From Volvox africanus (lineage: Eukaryota > Chlorophyta > Chlorophyceae > Chlamydomonadales > Volvocaceae): a stretch of DNA of 64,000 nt. The stretch covers positions 1,864,501 through 1,928,500 of the forward strand of contig BSDZ01000103.1 of NCBI GenBank assembly GCA_030268105.1, given 5' to 3'. The notes under the pieces were generated by a model. That model ran no database searches and was not told the DNA's origin. It saw nothing but the letters and a program-made list of their open reading frames with translations. A program made the position numbers and the translations under genes. Numbering within the stretch: the first letter of the stretch is position 1; each line of letters opens with the position of its first letter. Positions 53,240-63,617 of this stretch are shown here, in pieces.

Positions 53240-53378
53240 GCGGACAGTACACGAGTACTTGGTTAAGTGGACAGGGTATACCGACGAGCACAACTCATGG
53301 GAACCGGCACGCAACTTTTCACAGGACATGAAGCCCCTGCTCGAAGAAGCCCGCAAACGTGCCACGCAAGCCCAATGA
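53240..53378 (+). pseudogene. out-of-frame chromodomain remnant of element A
   Basis: In another frame the sequence still reads VHEYLVKWTGYTDEHNSWEP, then RNFSQDMKPLLEEARK, a chromodomain like that in element C. It is cut off from pol by the 2-bp deletion just upstream. The TGA at 53376-53378 would be the natural pol stop. Confidence 0.85.
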
Positions 53379-53422
53379 CCCCTGCAGTCGATGCTGTATG
53401 ATACAGCGAGGACGCTGCATAC

Positions 53423-53437
53423 GGGAGGGGGGATAAT
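53423..53437 (+). other. polypurine tract of element A
   Basis: GGGAGGGGGGATAAT directly before the 3' LTR; plus-strand DNA priming site. The same tract stands before the 3' LTRs of B (61470-61486) and C (reverse strand, 57232-57249). Confidence 0.85.
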
Positions 53438-54261
53438 TGTTGTGCTACGGTTAGTTTCCCGCCGATGCGTAGGTCGATGTGATCCTACAAGGCGAAGTGC
53501 TATTGTGATGAACACATTGCATATGAAAGAACTTGCATGATATAAATGTATTCGTGTACATTTATATATGCATTTGGCATGTTGTCATTACCCATCGCGA
53601 CATCGCATCATGGCAAATCCACCTAGCATGCATGAAAGCCCGAAGCATTAAAGTGCGCATTATGCTCGTGCTACGAAACGACGGGTAATGTTATCTGATA
53701 TAATATTACTTCATTACAGCACACGTTGAGAGCGCCGCACTCATTGCGACACATGCCCTGCAACCGGATATCGTTATCCGGACCCTTGCATCATGCGAAT
53801 GCCGGAAAGGCTTATACGTTGTTATGCGTAGACATCACCTATACGCAGTAGGATTGTCACATCTAGGATCGGCCTCCTAATGTGAATCGTACGGCATTGC
53901 GATACTACGAGTATAACAGATGCGAGGACGGCTAAGCAAGACAAGACATTCTATACCGGAGAACACTCGTGTGTTCTATATTACTATTGCTATACGCTAT
54001 TCTACTTAGCCCGAGCTAAGCCTGAACTTCGCTAATCACTGCCGCGTGATGATTGCTTGCTTCCGGCGCTGACGGCAATTTCGTCCATTGCATCGTTCCG
54101 ATCTGTAAGACTGTAAGTTATATCTCTCTTCGTCTTGAAGTCTTCCGCTGTCTCTGTTTGCTCTCGCTTGCCTTGCTGTACTTGCAAGTGCTCGCGCATC
54201 GGTGTCGAAAGTCTCCAGACGTGCAGATACTTATGAGCAAACGCGAACGAGAGGTACAACA
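53438..54261 (+). repeat. 3' LTR of element A
   Basis: 824 bp, same ends and length as the 5' LTR, with palindrome CCGGATATCGTTATCCGG at 53764-53781. Followed by CCTAG. Confidence 0.95.
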
Positions 54262-54572
54262 CCTAGAACGTTTAATAGGGATCCTGAGACTATTGACACA
54301 ATTACTGCTTAAGATCCTCTTGTGTTTCAGGCCCCTATCCATCTTACTACGCCACGCTCGGCAGCCATGACGATTACAGATGGAACTGCTGATCAACGGG
54401 ATTTGCTGTCGCCTCAAATGGAAGACCGCAACGACGGTAATGAGGTGAAGAGGTTTACTATCCTGGCACCGAAATTGTTTATCTTGCATGATATGAATGT
54501 TGAACGTGACATTGCAAATGCAACTCGTTCATATCTACATGATGTTAGGGAGTACCTGCAGTTGGTCCGTGG

Positions 54573-55383
54573 TGTTGTACGCCGGTTCAATCACCGTTTG
54601 CACCAATGAAGACCGCAACACATCTAAGCATTGTGAAGCATGATACAAGCATATTAGCATGATATACTCGAGTATATCTAGCTAATCAGGCATGCTGCAT
54701 TATCACCTACGACGTCGCACTGTCGGTCAACATGCTTGACTCGTTATCGATAATTAATGCGCGATCTATCCATTGGCATAATATCTCACGTAATAATACT
54801 TCATATTATTACCTCATCTGGGTCATAAACCATACGCGTATGCAAGAATGAGACGATCGCGATGGTTGGGTCGGCAACCGAATATCGATATTCGGACCTT
54901 CGCATATTGCATATGTTGCATCCATTAATATCACGGATGACACGATATTTAGAACAGTGCTACGAAGGTACTCACACTTGAGATCGGAATCCAGTGAGAC
55001 CCGTACTGCACATCGGTATCACGACGTGATAGGTGTGAGGACGGCCGCCTAGAGACCGAAGTCGGCTTGCGCTACTTTGGACCAAGTACCTGTGTACTTA
55101 ACTCGATCTAATTCGCATACATACGATATAATCATATATATTCGGCCTGAGCTATTCTAGCATTCCATCTGCAGCCGAGTGATGAACATTGCCCATGGGG
55201 TCTGACGGCGATCTACTGATTTGTAAACGAGGATTATTGTAAGTTGAATCTTTCCTTAATCTTGAGTCTTCCGCTGTCACTTTACTCGCATTGAATCGCC
55301 TTGCTGTTCGTAAGCACGGTGTGCACTAGCTAACATTCAGACGTGCAGATTCAGTGCATGATTGAAGAAGGAAGGATACAACA
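54573..55383 (+). repeat. 5' LTR of element B
   Basis: TGTTGTACGCCGG to GGATACAACA, 811 bp, palindrome at 54878-54895. Nearly identical to 61487-62299. The following primer site reads AGGTATTGAGACGGG, a decayed form of the H1 site. Confidence 0.9.
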
Positions 55384-55450
55384 AATTAGGTATTGAGACG
55401 GGTAAATTCACGACTGTCTCATTGTCCCTCATCGGAAGTAGGTTCTCGTG

Positions 55451-55760
55451 ATGGCAAGCGACGACGACACGCGCCGCAGCCCTCTAGACACCTTCGCTGA
55501 GGATCTCGGCCGCGCCGTCTTGGACGCCGCCGCTTCCGGTTTGTAATCCTAGATATCTGTTGGTAACTAGTCGCTGTATTTTCGTTGCGAGTTTGTATTG
55601 TGAGCCGCAGGTGAACGTACGCCAACATTAAACGCTGTGTTGGCTGGACAATACTTAAACCCGGATCAGATTAAAGCTTTGATTCAGAAGACCACTGAGA
55701 TAAGAGATGGCCTTACGGATTACGTCACTTTTCTTCTTGAGCTACTCAGGAGTTCTGTCG
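55451..55760 (+). CDS. probable spliced leader exons of element B gag
   Basis: Exon 1, 55451-55538, begins ATG and encodes MASDDDTRRSPLDTFAEDLG and more, open throughout, donor GTTTGT. Exon 2, 55611-55760, follows GCCGCAG and encodes LNPDQIKALIQKTTEIRDGL and LLELLRSSVG, donor GTACGC. Borders and phases equal those of element A. Unspliced, exon 1 would stop at TAA 55544-55546. Confidence 0.5.
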
Positions 55761-55847
55761 GTACGCGAGTAATTGAATATTCCTCTTACGCTACCTGTTT
55801 ACTGATCTTCTAGTAAATTCCTGTTTTCTAGTTTACGTTGGTGCCTT

Positions 55848-56404
55848 ATGTCAGGACGCGAAGATAGCTCCTATCTGGGCACCGCCAGTCAGCCCAATAG
55901 CGGTCCTGCCGCTAGACCTGTTTTTGCCGATCCCGATACTGTCGGGACTCGTATTATGTCTGACTCCGTTGTTCTTCAGACCCCTTCACACTTAATTGTA
56001 CCACTGTCGGCAGCGGCTACAACAAGTGAAGGAGTTGGAGCACAACAGGCTCCGGTAACACCCGCGGTTCAAGAACCTGTCGGAATACCGGAGGTAATGA
56101 AGTTGACCATCCCCGTGCCTAAGCTCAATATTTCCACTGACGAAAAGGCAAAGAATTCAGGGCATAGCGTCGCGGATAGGACCAGGGCTTATGTTCGTGA
56201 TGCTAGGCAATATCTGCAAGCGGTGCACGGCGGGGGATGCGACTCCATTAAATGCCTGTTTGTGGGAAATACCCTCGAGGGTGCCGCAAAGGATTGGTAT
56301 GACGAATGGACCACCGCTAGAGGCAAGTACACGTTTGATAACCTGATTGATGCTCTCCTCGCCTGCTTTGCTACGGAAGTTCGCTCGTGTAGCAACGAGG
56401 CTCG
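55848..56404 (+). pseudogene. gag of element B, truncated by element C
   Basis: MSGREDSSYLGTASQP onward, homologous to the A gag (RTRAYVRDARQYLQAVHGG; FVGNTLEGAAKDWYDEW). About 186 codons remain; the frame then runs into the reverse LTR of element C at 56405. The zinc knuckle is lost. Confidence 0.88.
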
Positions 56405-57231
56405 TGTTGTACCTCTCCTTCGTGTTTGCTCATCAGTATCTGCGCGTCTGAAGACTTGCGACACCAATGCGCGAGCACTTGCAAGTACAGCAAAGCAAGC
56501 GCGAGCAAACAGAGACAGCGGAAGACTTCAAACAAGAAGAGATATAACTTACAGTCTTACAGATCGAAGCGGTGCAATGGACGCAATCACCGTCAGCGCC
56601 GGAAGCAAGCAATCATCACGCGGCGGTGTATAGCGAAGTTTAGGCTTAGCTCGGGCTAAGTAGAATAGCGTATATCAATAATAATGTAGAACACACGAGT
56701 GTTCTCCGGTGGCGAATATCTTATCTTGCTTAGCCGTCCTCGCATCTGTTATACTTTCAGCATCGCAATGTCGTACAATTCACACTAGGAGGCCGATCCT
56801 AAGTGTGACAACCCTACTGCGTATAGGCGATGTCCAAGCATAACAACGTATAAGCCTTTCCAGCATTCGCATGATGCAAGGGTCCGAATAGCGATATTCG
56901 GTTGCAAGGCATGCATCGCGACGAGTGCGGCGCTCTCAACGTGTGCTGTAATGAAGTAATATTATATCAAATAATATTACTTATCGTTTCGTAGCATAAT
57001 GCGCATTTCAATGATTTGGGATTTCATGCATGCTAGGCGGATTTGCCATGATGCGATGTCGTGATGGATAATGGTGTCATGCCAAATGCATATATAAATA
57101 TATACGAATACATTTATATCATGCAAGTTCATTCATATGCATTGATGGTTCATGCGTTCATCAAGATAGCACTTCACCTCGTAGGGTCGCATCGACCTAC
57201 GCATCGGCGGGAAACGAACCGTAGCACAACA
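56405..57231 (-). repeat. 3' LTR of element C
   Basis: 827 bp, reverse complement of the family-1 (element A) LTR with about 90 percent or more identity by eye. Carries CCGAATAGCGATATTCGG at 56884-56901. The plus strand starts TGTTGTACC and ends GCACAACA. Confidence 0.92.
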
Positions 57232-57290
57232 ATTATCCCCCCTCCCGTATGCAGCGTCCTCGCTGCTTCATACAGCATCGACTGCAAGGG

Positions 57291-60200
57291 TCATTGGGCT
57301 TGCGTGGCACGTTTGCGGGCTTCTTCGAGCAGGGGCTTCATGTCCTGCGAGAAGTTGCGTGCCGGTTCCCATGAGTTGTGCTCGCTGGTATACCCTGTCC
57401 ACTTGACCAAGTACTCGTGTACTGTCCGCTTACGTCGGTGTCGGCCCACACGACGCGCGCGATAACCTAACACCCGCTCCACATCGTAAAACTTCTGTTT
57501 ACCAGTGATCCAGGTCTCGGGAACTGGTTCTATCGCTGCGGGGGCGTTAGCAGGCTCAGGGACGGGTTCCGTACCACGATAAGGACGGACAAGCGATACG
57601 TGAAACGTGGGGTGAATGGTCATATCAGCGGGCAATGCAAGCTCCACAGCCACATTCCCAACCATGCGCATGACAGGATACGGACCAATCCAGCGGGGTA
57701 AGAGTTTTTGGGATCCGTCGGCCAAGGAACGCAAGTTCTTGGTGCTTAGCAACACAAGTTGCCCTTCCGAAAACGTCACATCCTGCTTGGATTTGTTGTA
57801 ATATTCCGTCGTTCGTTGCTGCGCCGCGTCCAAACACGACTTCGCGTCTGTGATTCGGGACATAAAAGACTTGGCAAAAAGTTTAGCAGCAGGCACGTTC
57901 ACTTCCAACTCACGCCACACAGGTAGCGCAGGATGAAACCCGTAGTTAAGAAAGAACGGACTTTTGCCTGTAGAGCGGTTAACAGCGTTGTTAAGCGCGA
58001 ATTCTGCCGCAGTCAAATACGTATCCCAAACGAGTGGTGTGCGACCAGCATAATTGCGCAACATATCACCCAACGTGCGGTTTGTGCGTTCGGTTTGACC
58101 ATCAGTCTGCGGGTGGTACGCTGTGCTCAGGTTGACACGCATGCCAACTAGCTTGCAGAGCGCTTCCCAAAACTTAGACGTGAACTGCCCACCGCGGTCC
58201 GAGATCACGTTTTTGGGAACCCCGTGTAACCGAACCACATTATCGAAAAACAAACGTGCGGTTTGCTCAGCCGTGCAGGATGATGTGCATGGTGCTAAGT
58301 GGACCATCTTAGTCAGGCGATCGACCATTACGAACACCGCATCATATCCCCCCTCAGTTTTGGGCAGCGCGACTACGAAGTCCATGGAAACACTTTCCCA
58401 AGGCGCATCCGGGACAGGCAACGGTTGCAACAACCCATGACCCTTACCGGACAAAGCCTTATTGCGCTGGCACAGACTGCATGTCTGTACGAAGTTCGCC
58501 GCATCGTTAGCCAAACGAGGCCACCAAAAGGAACGTTGCACCAATTCAACCAACCGCTTGCTACCAGGGTGTCCCGCTAATGGGTCCTCGTGGAACCGTG
58601 CAAGGATGTCGTAGCGTAGCGCGTCGTCGTTCGGAATGACGATTTGCGTAGCTGCACCCTCCGTCCGTAGCCAAAGGCCATTCTGCTTGCGAAGGTTTTC
58701 TACATTAGCCGGCTCCGAGAACCAGGCATCTGCGTTGTAGGCAACCTTCAACCGCTCCGCGAGGTCCGTCGCGATCGGCACCTCCTCGTTATGCGGTCGC
58801 ACGACGGGCGCTGCCAAAATTGCAGTGTGTAGCGACGGATGTCGACTGAGAGCATCGGCAATATTCAATTTACGAGAAATGTACTCCCAGGTGCAGTCGA
58901 ACCTAGCTAGGTATTCCATCCACCTAGCCTGACGGCGGTTCAACGTCGGAACGCTTTGCAAAAACGTTAGGGGCTTTTGGTCAGTCTTTAAAGTAAATGG
59001 GCGTCCCTCGAGGTAACAGCGCCATTCCTTTAAAGCATGCAGCACTGCCAGAAGCTCCTGTTCCCCGGTGGTGTAGCAAATCTCTGCACCAGAAAACTTC
59101 TTACACGTGAAGGCGATCGGTCGCCCTTCCTGTAACAATACAGCGCCGCTCCCAAATATTGAGGCATCAGACACTACCTCAACACGAAACGGCAACGAGT
59201 AATCAGGGAATGCAAGGGTGACATCTTCGGCAACGGTTCGCTTGAGCTCTTCGAATGCCCGCTGGCATTGCGACGTCCACGACTCGAGCGAAACGAAAAC
59301 GCCTTTGCGAGTTAAGTTAGTAAGCGGGGCCGCAATGATGGAATATTTTTCAATGAACTTCCGGAAATAATTGGTCAAGCCAAGGAACTTACGCAGCTCC
59401 GTGAGGTTCTGAGGCGCGGGCCAATCGCGAACCACGGCGACCTTCCACGGGTCCATCTTCACCCCAGTGGCCGACACAATGTGGCCTAAATATTCCACCT
59501 GAGGCTGTGCCCAAAAGCATTTGGCGCGTTTAGCGAACAATTGCTCCCGCCTCATAACGTCGAGCACGAGCCGAAGATGCTCCAAGTGCTCCAAGTGCTC
59601 CTCGCGCGTCTTAGAATAAACCAAGATGTCATCCAGATAGCAAACAACGAACCTGTCGATAAACGGCCTAAACATTCGGTCTATAACCGATTGAAACGTC
59701 GCAGGGGCATTGGTCAACCCAAACGATAGGACCATATACTCGAAGTGACCGAAGGAAGTCCAAAAAGTGGTTTTCGGAATATCAGAGGCAGCGATGCGAA
59801 TCTGATTATAGCCCTGTTGCAAGTCAATCGAGGTGAAATAAGCCGAGCCCTTCAGCTTATCCAACAGGTCGTCAACGCGTGGCAAAGGGTAGCGATTTTT
59901 CACCGTACTCGCATTTAACCCCCGGTAATCGATGCACATGCGCAAGGTCCCATCCTTCTTACCGACAAACAAAATCGGTGCAGAATACGGGGATGTGCTG
60001 GGGCGTATCATACCCTTTGCGAGCAAATCCGTCACCTGGCGCTTCACCTCATCCAGCTCCAATGGACTCAACCTGTACATTGGCCGGGCCGTAGGCTGCG
60101 CTCCAGGCATAAGAGGGATTGTGTGATCAACAGGACGCATAGGTGGTAGGCCAGGGATATCTTTAAAGACGTCCTCATACTGCGACAGTAGGGCCTCAAC

Positions 60201-60842
60201 CTCAGGATCCGCAGAAATCTGCGCGGTGGTGGCACAACAGCCCACCCGCGGCCTCAAAAGCAGTCCGTGGGCACCCTTCCATAACAAACGGACGGCCTCC
60301 TTACGCCCGACTAGCTCTGGCTCGATTCGCGCGGCCATTGCGGTCACAGCGAAATTAACCATAGGCACCGCCTCAGCTTCGCCCTCCTTTGGTGTGACAT
60401 GTTCGAACGACAGGAAAGGTACCTTAATCGACAGAGTACCCTTACACATATGCAGGGTTGCGGCCTCCTTGTCGATGTGCGCGCGGTACTGCCGTAATGT
60501 CGACGACCCGATTATGTACGGTGCAGTCTCTGCTAATCCCTGCAGCACGTACGGCCGGGTCACAACACGCAAAGGGCCTATCTATAGGCTAAGGGTAATC
60601 CTGCCCACGATGGGATGCTTACCCCCGTCAGCAAGGGTAACCTGTGGACAATCAGACGACTCTGGGGTCAACCCCAGCGCATTCACCTCTGCGACAGAGA
60701 TGAAGTCGTCCTGGCACCAGTGTCAACAAGTGCCTTCAGAGTACGGCCATTCAAACCGATCTGAACCACCGGGACACGGTTATCTACGAGCGACTGCCCA
60801 GCAAATAACGTCAGTGCACTTAGGGCGGGTCCGTAACCTACG
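57291..60842 (-). pseudogene. pol of element C, with intact chromodomain
   Basis: The main frame 60572-57291 (1093 residues) covers RT (SIDLQQGYNQI, CYLDDILVYSK), RNase H, integrase (VISDRGGQFTSKFW, QTDGQTERTNRT) and a chromodomain (VHEYLVKWTGYTSEHNSWEP). Lesions: a TCG-to-TAG change just upstream of 60572, a 1-base deletion right after the protease DTGA codons near 60712, an RT change of FRTPFGHF to FWTSFGHF, and an extra LEH triplet in EEHLEHLEHL. The 5' end is cut at 60842. It serves as the reference showing what element A lost. Confidence 0.92.
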
Positions 60843-61427
60843 GCCAAGTCGTTCCTATCCCGCATGACAGACGCGAAGGCATGCTTGGACATGGCACAAC
60901 AACGGACGACGGACTATTATAATAAATCCAAACGAGACGTAACATTTTCGGTGGGACAAATGGTATTATTGAGCACTAAGAACTTGCGTTCGCTCGCCGA
61001 CGGTTCCCGTAAATTAGTACCTCGCTGGATTGGTCCATATCCCGTTGTTCGCATGGTAGGAAACGTAGCTGTGGAGCTATCCCTACCTTCTGACATGAAT
61101 ATCCACCCTACGTTTCATATTTCACTCGTTCGTCCTTATCGTGGCACAGAGCCCGTTACAAACAACACCAATGCCCCTGCAGTAATGGACCCCGGTCCCG
61201 GGACCTGGATCGCAGGCAAGCAAAAAGTGTATGATGTGGAGCGAATATTGGATTATTGGGTTCGTCGTATAGGTCGACAGCGACGAAAGCTTAAGGTGCA
61301 CGAATATCTGGTCAAGTGGACCTACTATTCCAGCGAGCATAATTCGTGGGAGCCCATGCGTAACTTCTTGCCGGAGATGAAGCCCTTATTGGAAGAAGCT
61401 CGCCCACGTGCCACGCAGACCCAATGA
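60843..61427 (+). pseudogene. 3' end of element B pol
   Basis: Begins AKSFLSRMTDAKACLDMAQQ, runs through GPYPVVRMVGNVAVELSLP and HPTFHISLVRPYRG to a chromodomain (KVHEYLVKWTYYSSEHNSWE) and a TGA at 61425. The rest of pol is missing because of the B/C rearrangement. Confidence 0.9.
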
Positions 61428-61486
61428 TCTCTGCAGTCGATGCTGTCCAATGCAGCGAGGACACTGCATACGGGAGGGGGGATAGT

Positions 61487-62299
61487 TGTTGTACGCCAGT
61501 TCAATCACCGTTTGCACCAATGAAGACCGCAACGCATCTAAGCATTGTGAAGCATGATACAAGCATATTAGCATGATATACTCGAGTATATCTAGCTAAT
61601 CAGGCATGCTGCATTATCACCTACGACGTCGCACTGTCGGTCAACATGCTTGACTCGTTATCGATAATTAATGCGCGATCTATCCATTGGCATAATATCT
61701 CACGTAATAATACTTTAAATATTATTACCTCATCTGCATCATAAACCATACGCGTATGCGAGAATGCGACAATCGCGATGGTTGGGTTGGCAACGGAATA
61801 TCGATATTCGGACCTTCGCATATTGCATATGTTGCATCCATTAATATCACGGATGACACGATATTTAGAACAGTGCTACGAAGGTACTCACACTTGAGAT
61901 CGGAATCCAGTGAGACCCGTACTGCACATCGGTATCACGACGTGATAGGTGTGAGGACGGCCGCCTAGAGACCGAAGTCGGCTTGCGCTACTTTGGACCA
62001 AGTACCTGTGTACTTAACTCGATCTAATTCGCATACATACGATATAATCATATATATTCGGCCTGAGCTATTCTAGCATTCCATCTGCAGCCGAGTGATG
62101 AACATTGCCCACGGGGTCTGACGGCGATCTACTGATTTGTAAACGAGGATTATTGTAAGTTGAATCTTTCCTTAATCTTGAGTCTTCCGCTGTCACTTTA
62201 CTCGCATTGAATCGCCTTGCTGTTCGTAAGCACGGTGCGCACTAGCTAACATTCAGACGTGCAGATTCAGTGCATGATTGAAGAAGGAAGGATATAACA
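61487..62299 (+). repeat. 3' LTR of element B
   Basis: 813 bp, TGTTGTACGCC to GGATATAACA. Its palindrome at 61794-61811 has one changed base (CGGAATATCGATATTCGG). Preceded by a polypurine tract GGGAGGGGGGATAG. Confidence 0.9.
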
Positions 62300-62534
62300 G
62301 GCGCATTATTGATACAGCTGGCAGCATGAGACCAAGAAACCCAATTTCATGGATACTTAAATGCATAACTAGCTAAATATATAAAAATTAATATATTTTG
62401 ATATATATACAGATATTTATAGCAATATATGTATATATATACATATAGCAATACATATACGTGTTCAGGCACGACTGTTATGGCACGACTAATATGCCCC
62501 CGGAGTTCCAGGTCCTACCCCGACTGAGAGCGGG

Positions 62535-62804
62535 CCAAAGAACCTAAAGTAAAGGGCAGGGTGCCCCCATGTCGATGGACGGTGACGACCCCAATTAAAG
62601 TGACCTGCGAGCTGACCAGTAGCGGAGTTGACGCCTTAGTTGATTCGGCAGATTCCGCTGGATGCTGGTGGTGGGTGCTGAACCTGGGAAAACCACTGAT
62701 TTCGGAGAAGTCGGCATGGGAGACTGGATGAGGGTGCCCCGAAACACCGGGGAAGGTAGGGACTGCCAGGTTAGTGGCCATGGGTGATGTACCCCCCTAT
62801 CCTA
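62535..62804 (+). repeat. 270-bp dispersed repeat, copy 1
   Basis: About 97 percent identical to 63618-63887 (about seven substitutions by eye, no indels), same orientation, 1083 bp apart. Both copies are followed by satellite sequence. The minus-strand open frame inside (PVSHADFSEISGFPRFSTHH) has no recognised family. Confidence 0.92.
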
Positions 62805-62961
62805 CACACATATACATATATCTACATATATCTACATATAGCAATACATATATATATCTAGAGAGAGAGAGAGAGCAATGCATTAATTATGTTCCCATAT
62901 TGTCTTACTAGGTCGCCTAGACCAACACATTGATGATAATCAAACCGTAATACAACACAGA

Positions 62962-63112
62962 AGACCGGATGATGCGGGATGTTGTATGACTGCCTTACTG
63001 ATTACCGACCTGCCCGTCATGCATGGTCATCCATCGGACATGCTTTGTAAGAACGGGCAGCATCCATCCAAGCGATGCAAGCTGGAAGGCATCCGACGAG
63101 AGGATGGAGGGA
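62962..63112 (-). repeat. right arm of the long-range inverted repeat
   Basis: Reverse complement of 40204-40357, about 660 bp outside the right edge of the nest. The two arms diverge at perhaps one base in ten by eye. Confidence 0.85.
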
Positions 63113-63343
63113 TGCAGTAGTGTTGTTGCACACACATGTGTATGCACACACCGCAGCAGTGGCATTGATACGGATACTAGCAGAGGGATGGGATAGTAGC
63201 AGAGCGCCTTACTGTATGTGTATGTCTGTATGGCTGGGTGCCCAAGGGGAAGGTCCGGTGAAGCAAGGAAACATGGAACAGAACAGAGTCATCGAGGACA
63301 GAAAAGACTCAACAAGGACTCCAAACCAGAGGTGGACATTATC

Positions 63344-63443
63344 TGGAGTCGGAGGGCATCGATCCCCCTACCTCCCGCACATTGTCCTGCGGCGCTCAGC
63401 TTCGCATGCTAAGCGGGCGCTCTACCATTTGAGCTACGACCCC
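63344..63443 (-). tRNA. tRNA-Ala (AGC) with an intron
   Basis: Acceptor GGGGTCG pairs with CGACTCC and includes the G3-U70 pair that identifies alanine tRNAs. D arm AGCTCAAATGGTAGAGC, anticodon stem CCCGC/GCGGG with loop TTAGCAT, T arm GGGGG-ATCGATG-CCCTC, discriminator A, no encoded CCA. A 27-nt intron sits at the canonical site one base 3' of the anticodon, about 63373-63399. The mature length would be 73. Confidence 0.93.
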
Positions 63444-63452
63444 TCACATCCG

Positions 63453-63525
63453 CGCTCGATGACAGGTTCGAACTGTCGACCTTACGGTTAACAGCCGTAC
63501 GCTCTACCGAATGGGCTAACCGAGC
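63453..63525 (-). tRNA. tRNA-Asn (GTT)
   Basis: 73 nt, intronless. Acceptor GCTCGGT/ATCGAGC with one G-U, discriminator G, anticodon stem TACGG/CCGTA with loop CTGTTAA (anticodon GTT), T arm GACAG-TTCGAAC-CTGTC. The D stem GCCC/GAGC has one C-A mismatch where the usual stem is GCTC/GAGC. It lies 9 bp upstream of the tRNA-Ala on the same strand. Confidence 0.92.
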
Positions 63526-63617
63526 TTTTCTCGGAGCTGTTCAGATGATGTCCCCGACCGCAGCCAATCTATATTCAGCCCCACACATACACATACACAT
63601 ACACATACACATAAAGA

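Larger units (their letters stand above)
46793..54261 (+). mobile_element. full-length Ty3/gypsy chromovirus A
   Basis: 7469 bp with two 824-bp LTRs, primer-binding site, gag, pol and polypurine tract, flanked by the 5-bp target duplication CCTAG (46788-46792 and 54262-54266). Inserted in the H1 gag. The LTRs differ at about 14 sites by eye, mostly transitions, so the insertion is not brand new. Gag and pol frames are long and intact apart from a TGA in the leader exon, a UAG between gag and pol, and a 2-bp deletion before the chromodomain. Confidence 0.95.
46722..54572 (+). pseudogene. gag of H1, split by element A
   Basis: The left part is 46722-46792 (MMAGRDDPSYVGLAYQL); the right part resumes at 54267 after element A and one CCTAG copy. 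With A and one target copy removed the frame runs on and aligns with the B gag (NRDPETIDTITA against FADPDTVGTRIM). A TAA at 54312-54314 and the cut at 54572, where the B LTR starts, make it dead. The rest of H1 is missing from the window. Confidence 0.8.
56405..60842 (-). mobile_element. chromovirus C, reverse-oriented and 5'-truncated
   Basis: Minus-strand relative of element A: 3' LTR at 56405-57231, pol at 57291-60842. Its 5' LTR, leader, gag and the start of pol are missing. The right end stops upstream of the protease Asp and joins the B pol at 60842/60843. Confidence 0.9.
54573..62299 (+). mobile_element. chromovirus B, middle replaced by element C
   Basis: Family-2 LTRs at 54573-55383 and 61487-62299, gag start at 55848, and the end of pol at 60843-61427, all on the plus strand. 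The central 4.4 kb (56405-60842) is reverse-oriented element C. No 5-bp target duplication is visible: CGTGG lies before it and GGCGC after it, so the locus was rearranged after insertion or the two LTRs came together by recombination. Confidence 0.85.
62300..63343. other. satellite- and repeat-rich flank of the nest
   Basis: AT-rich TATATA tracts (62370-62460, 62800-62860), copy 1 of a 270-bp repeat, a GA run (62861-62874) and the right arm of the inverted repeat. 63113-63343 has no supported feature. Confidence 0.6.

Noticed and set aside
62515..62781. Minus-strand frame within the 270-bp repeat as a gene
   Set aside because: Present in both copies only because the copies are nearly identical; no recognised domain and no context for expression.
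63075..63491. 138-codon plus-strand frame over the tRNA genes
   Set aside because: Overlaps two well-folded tRNA genes on the other strand and has no motif.
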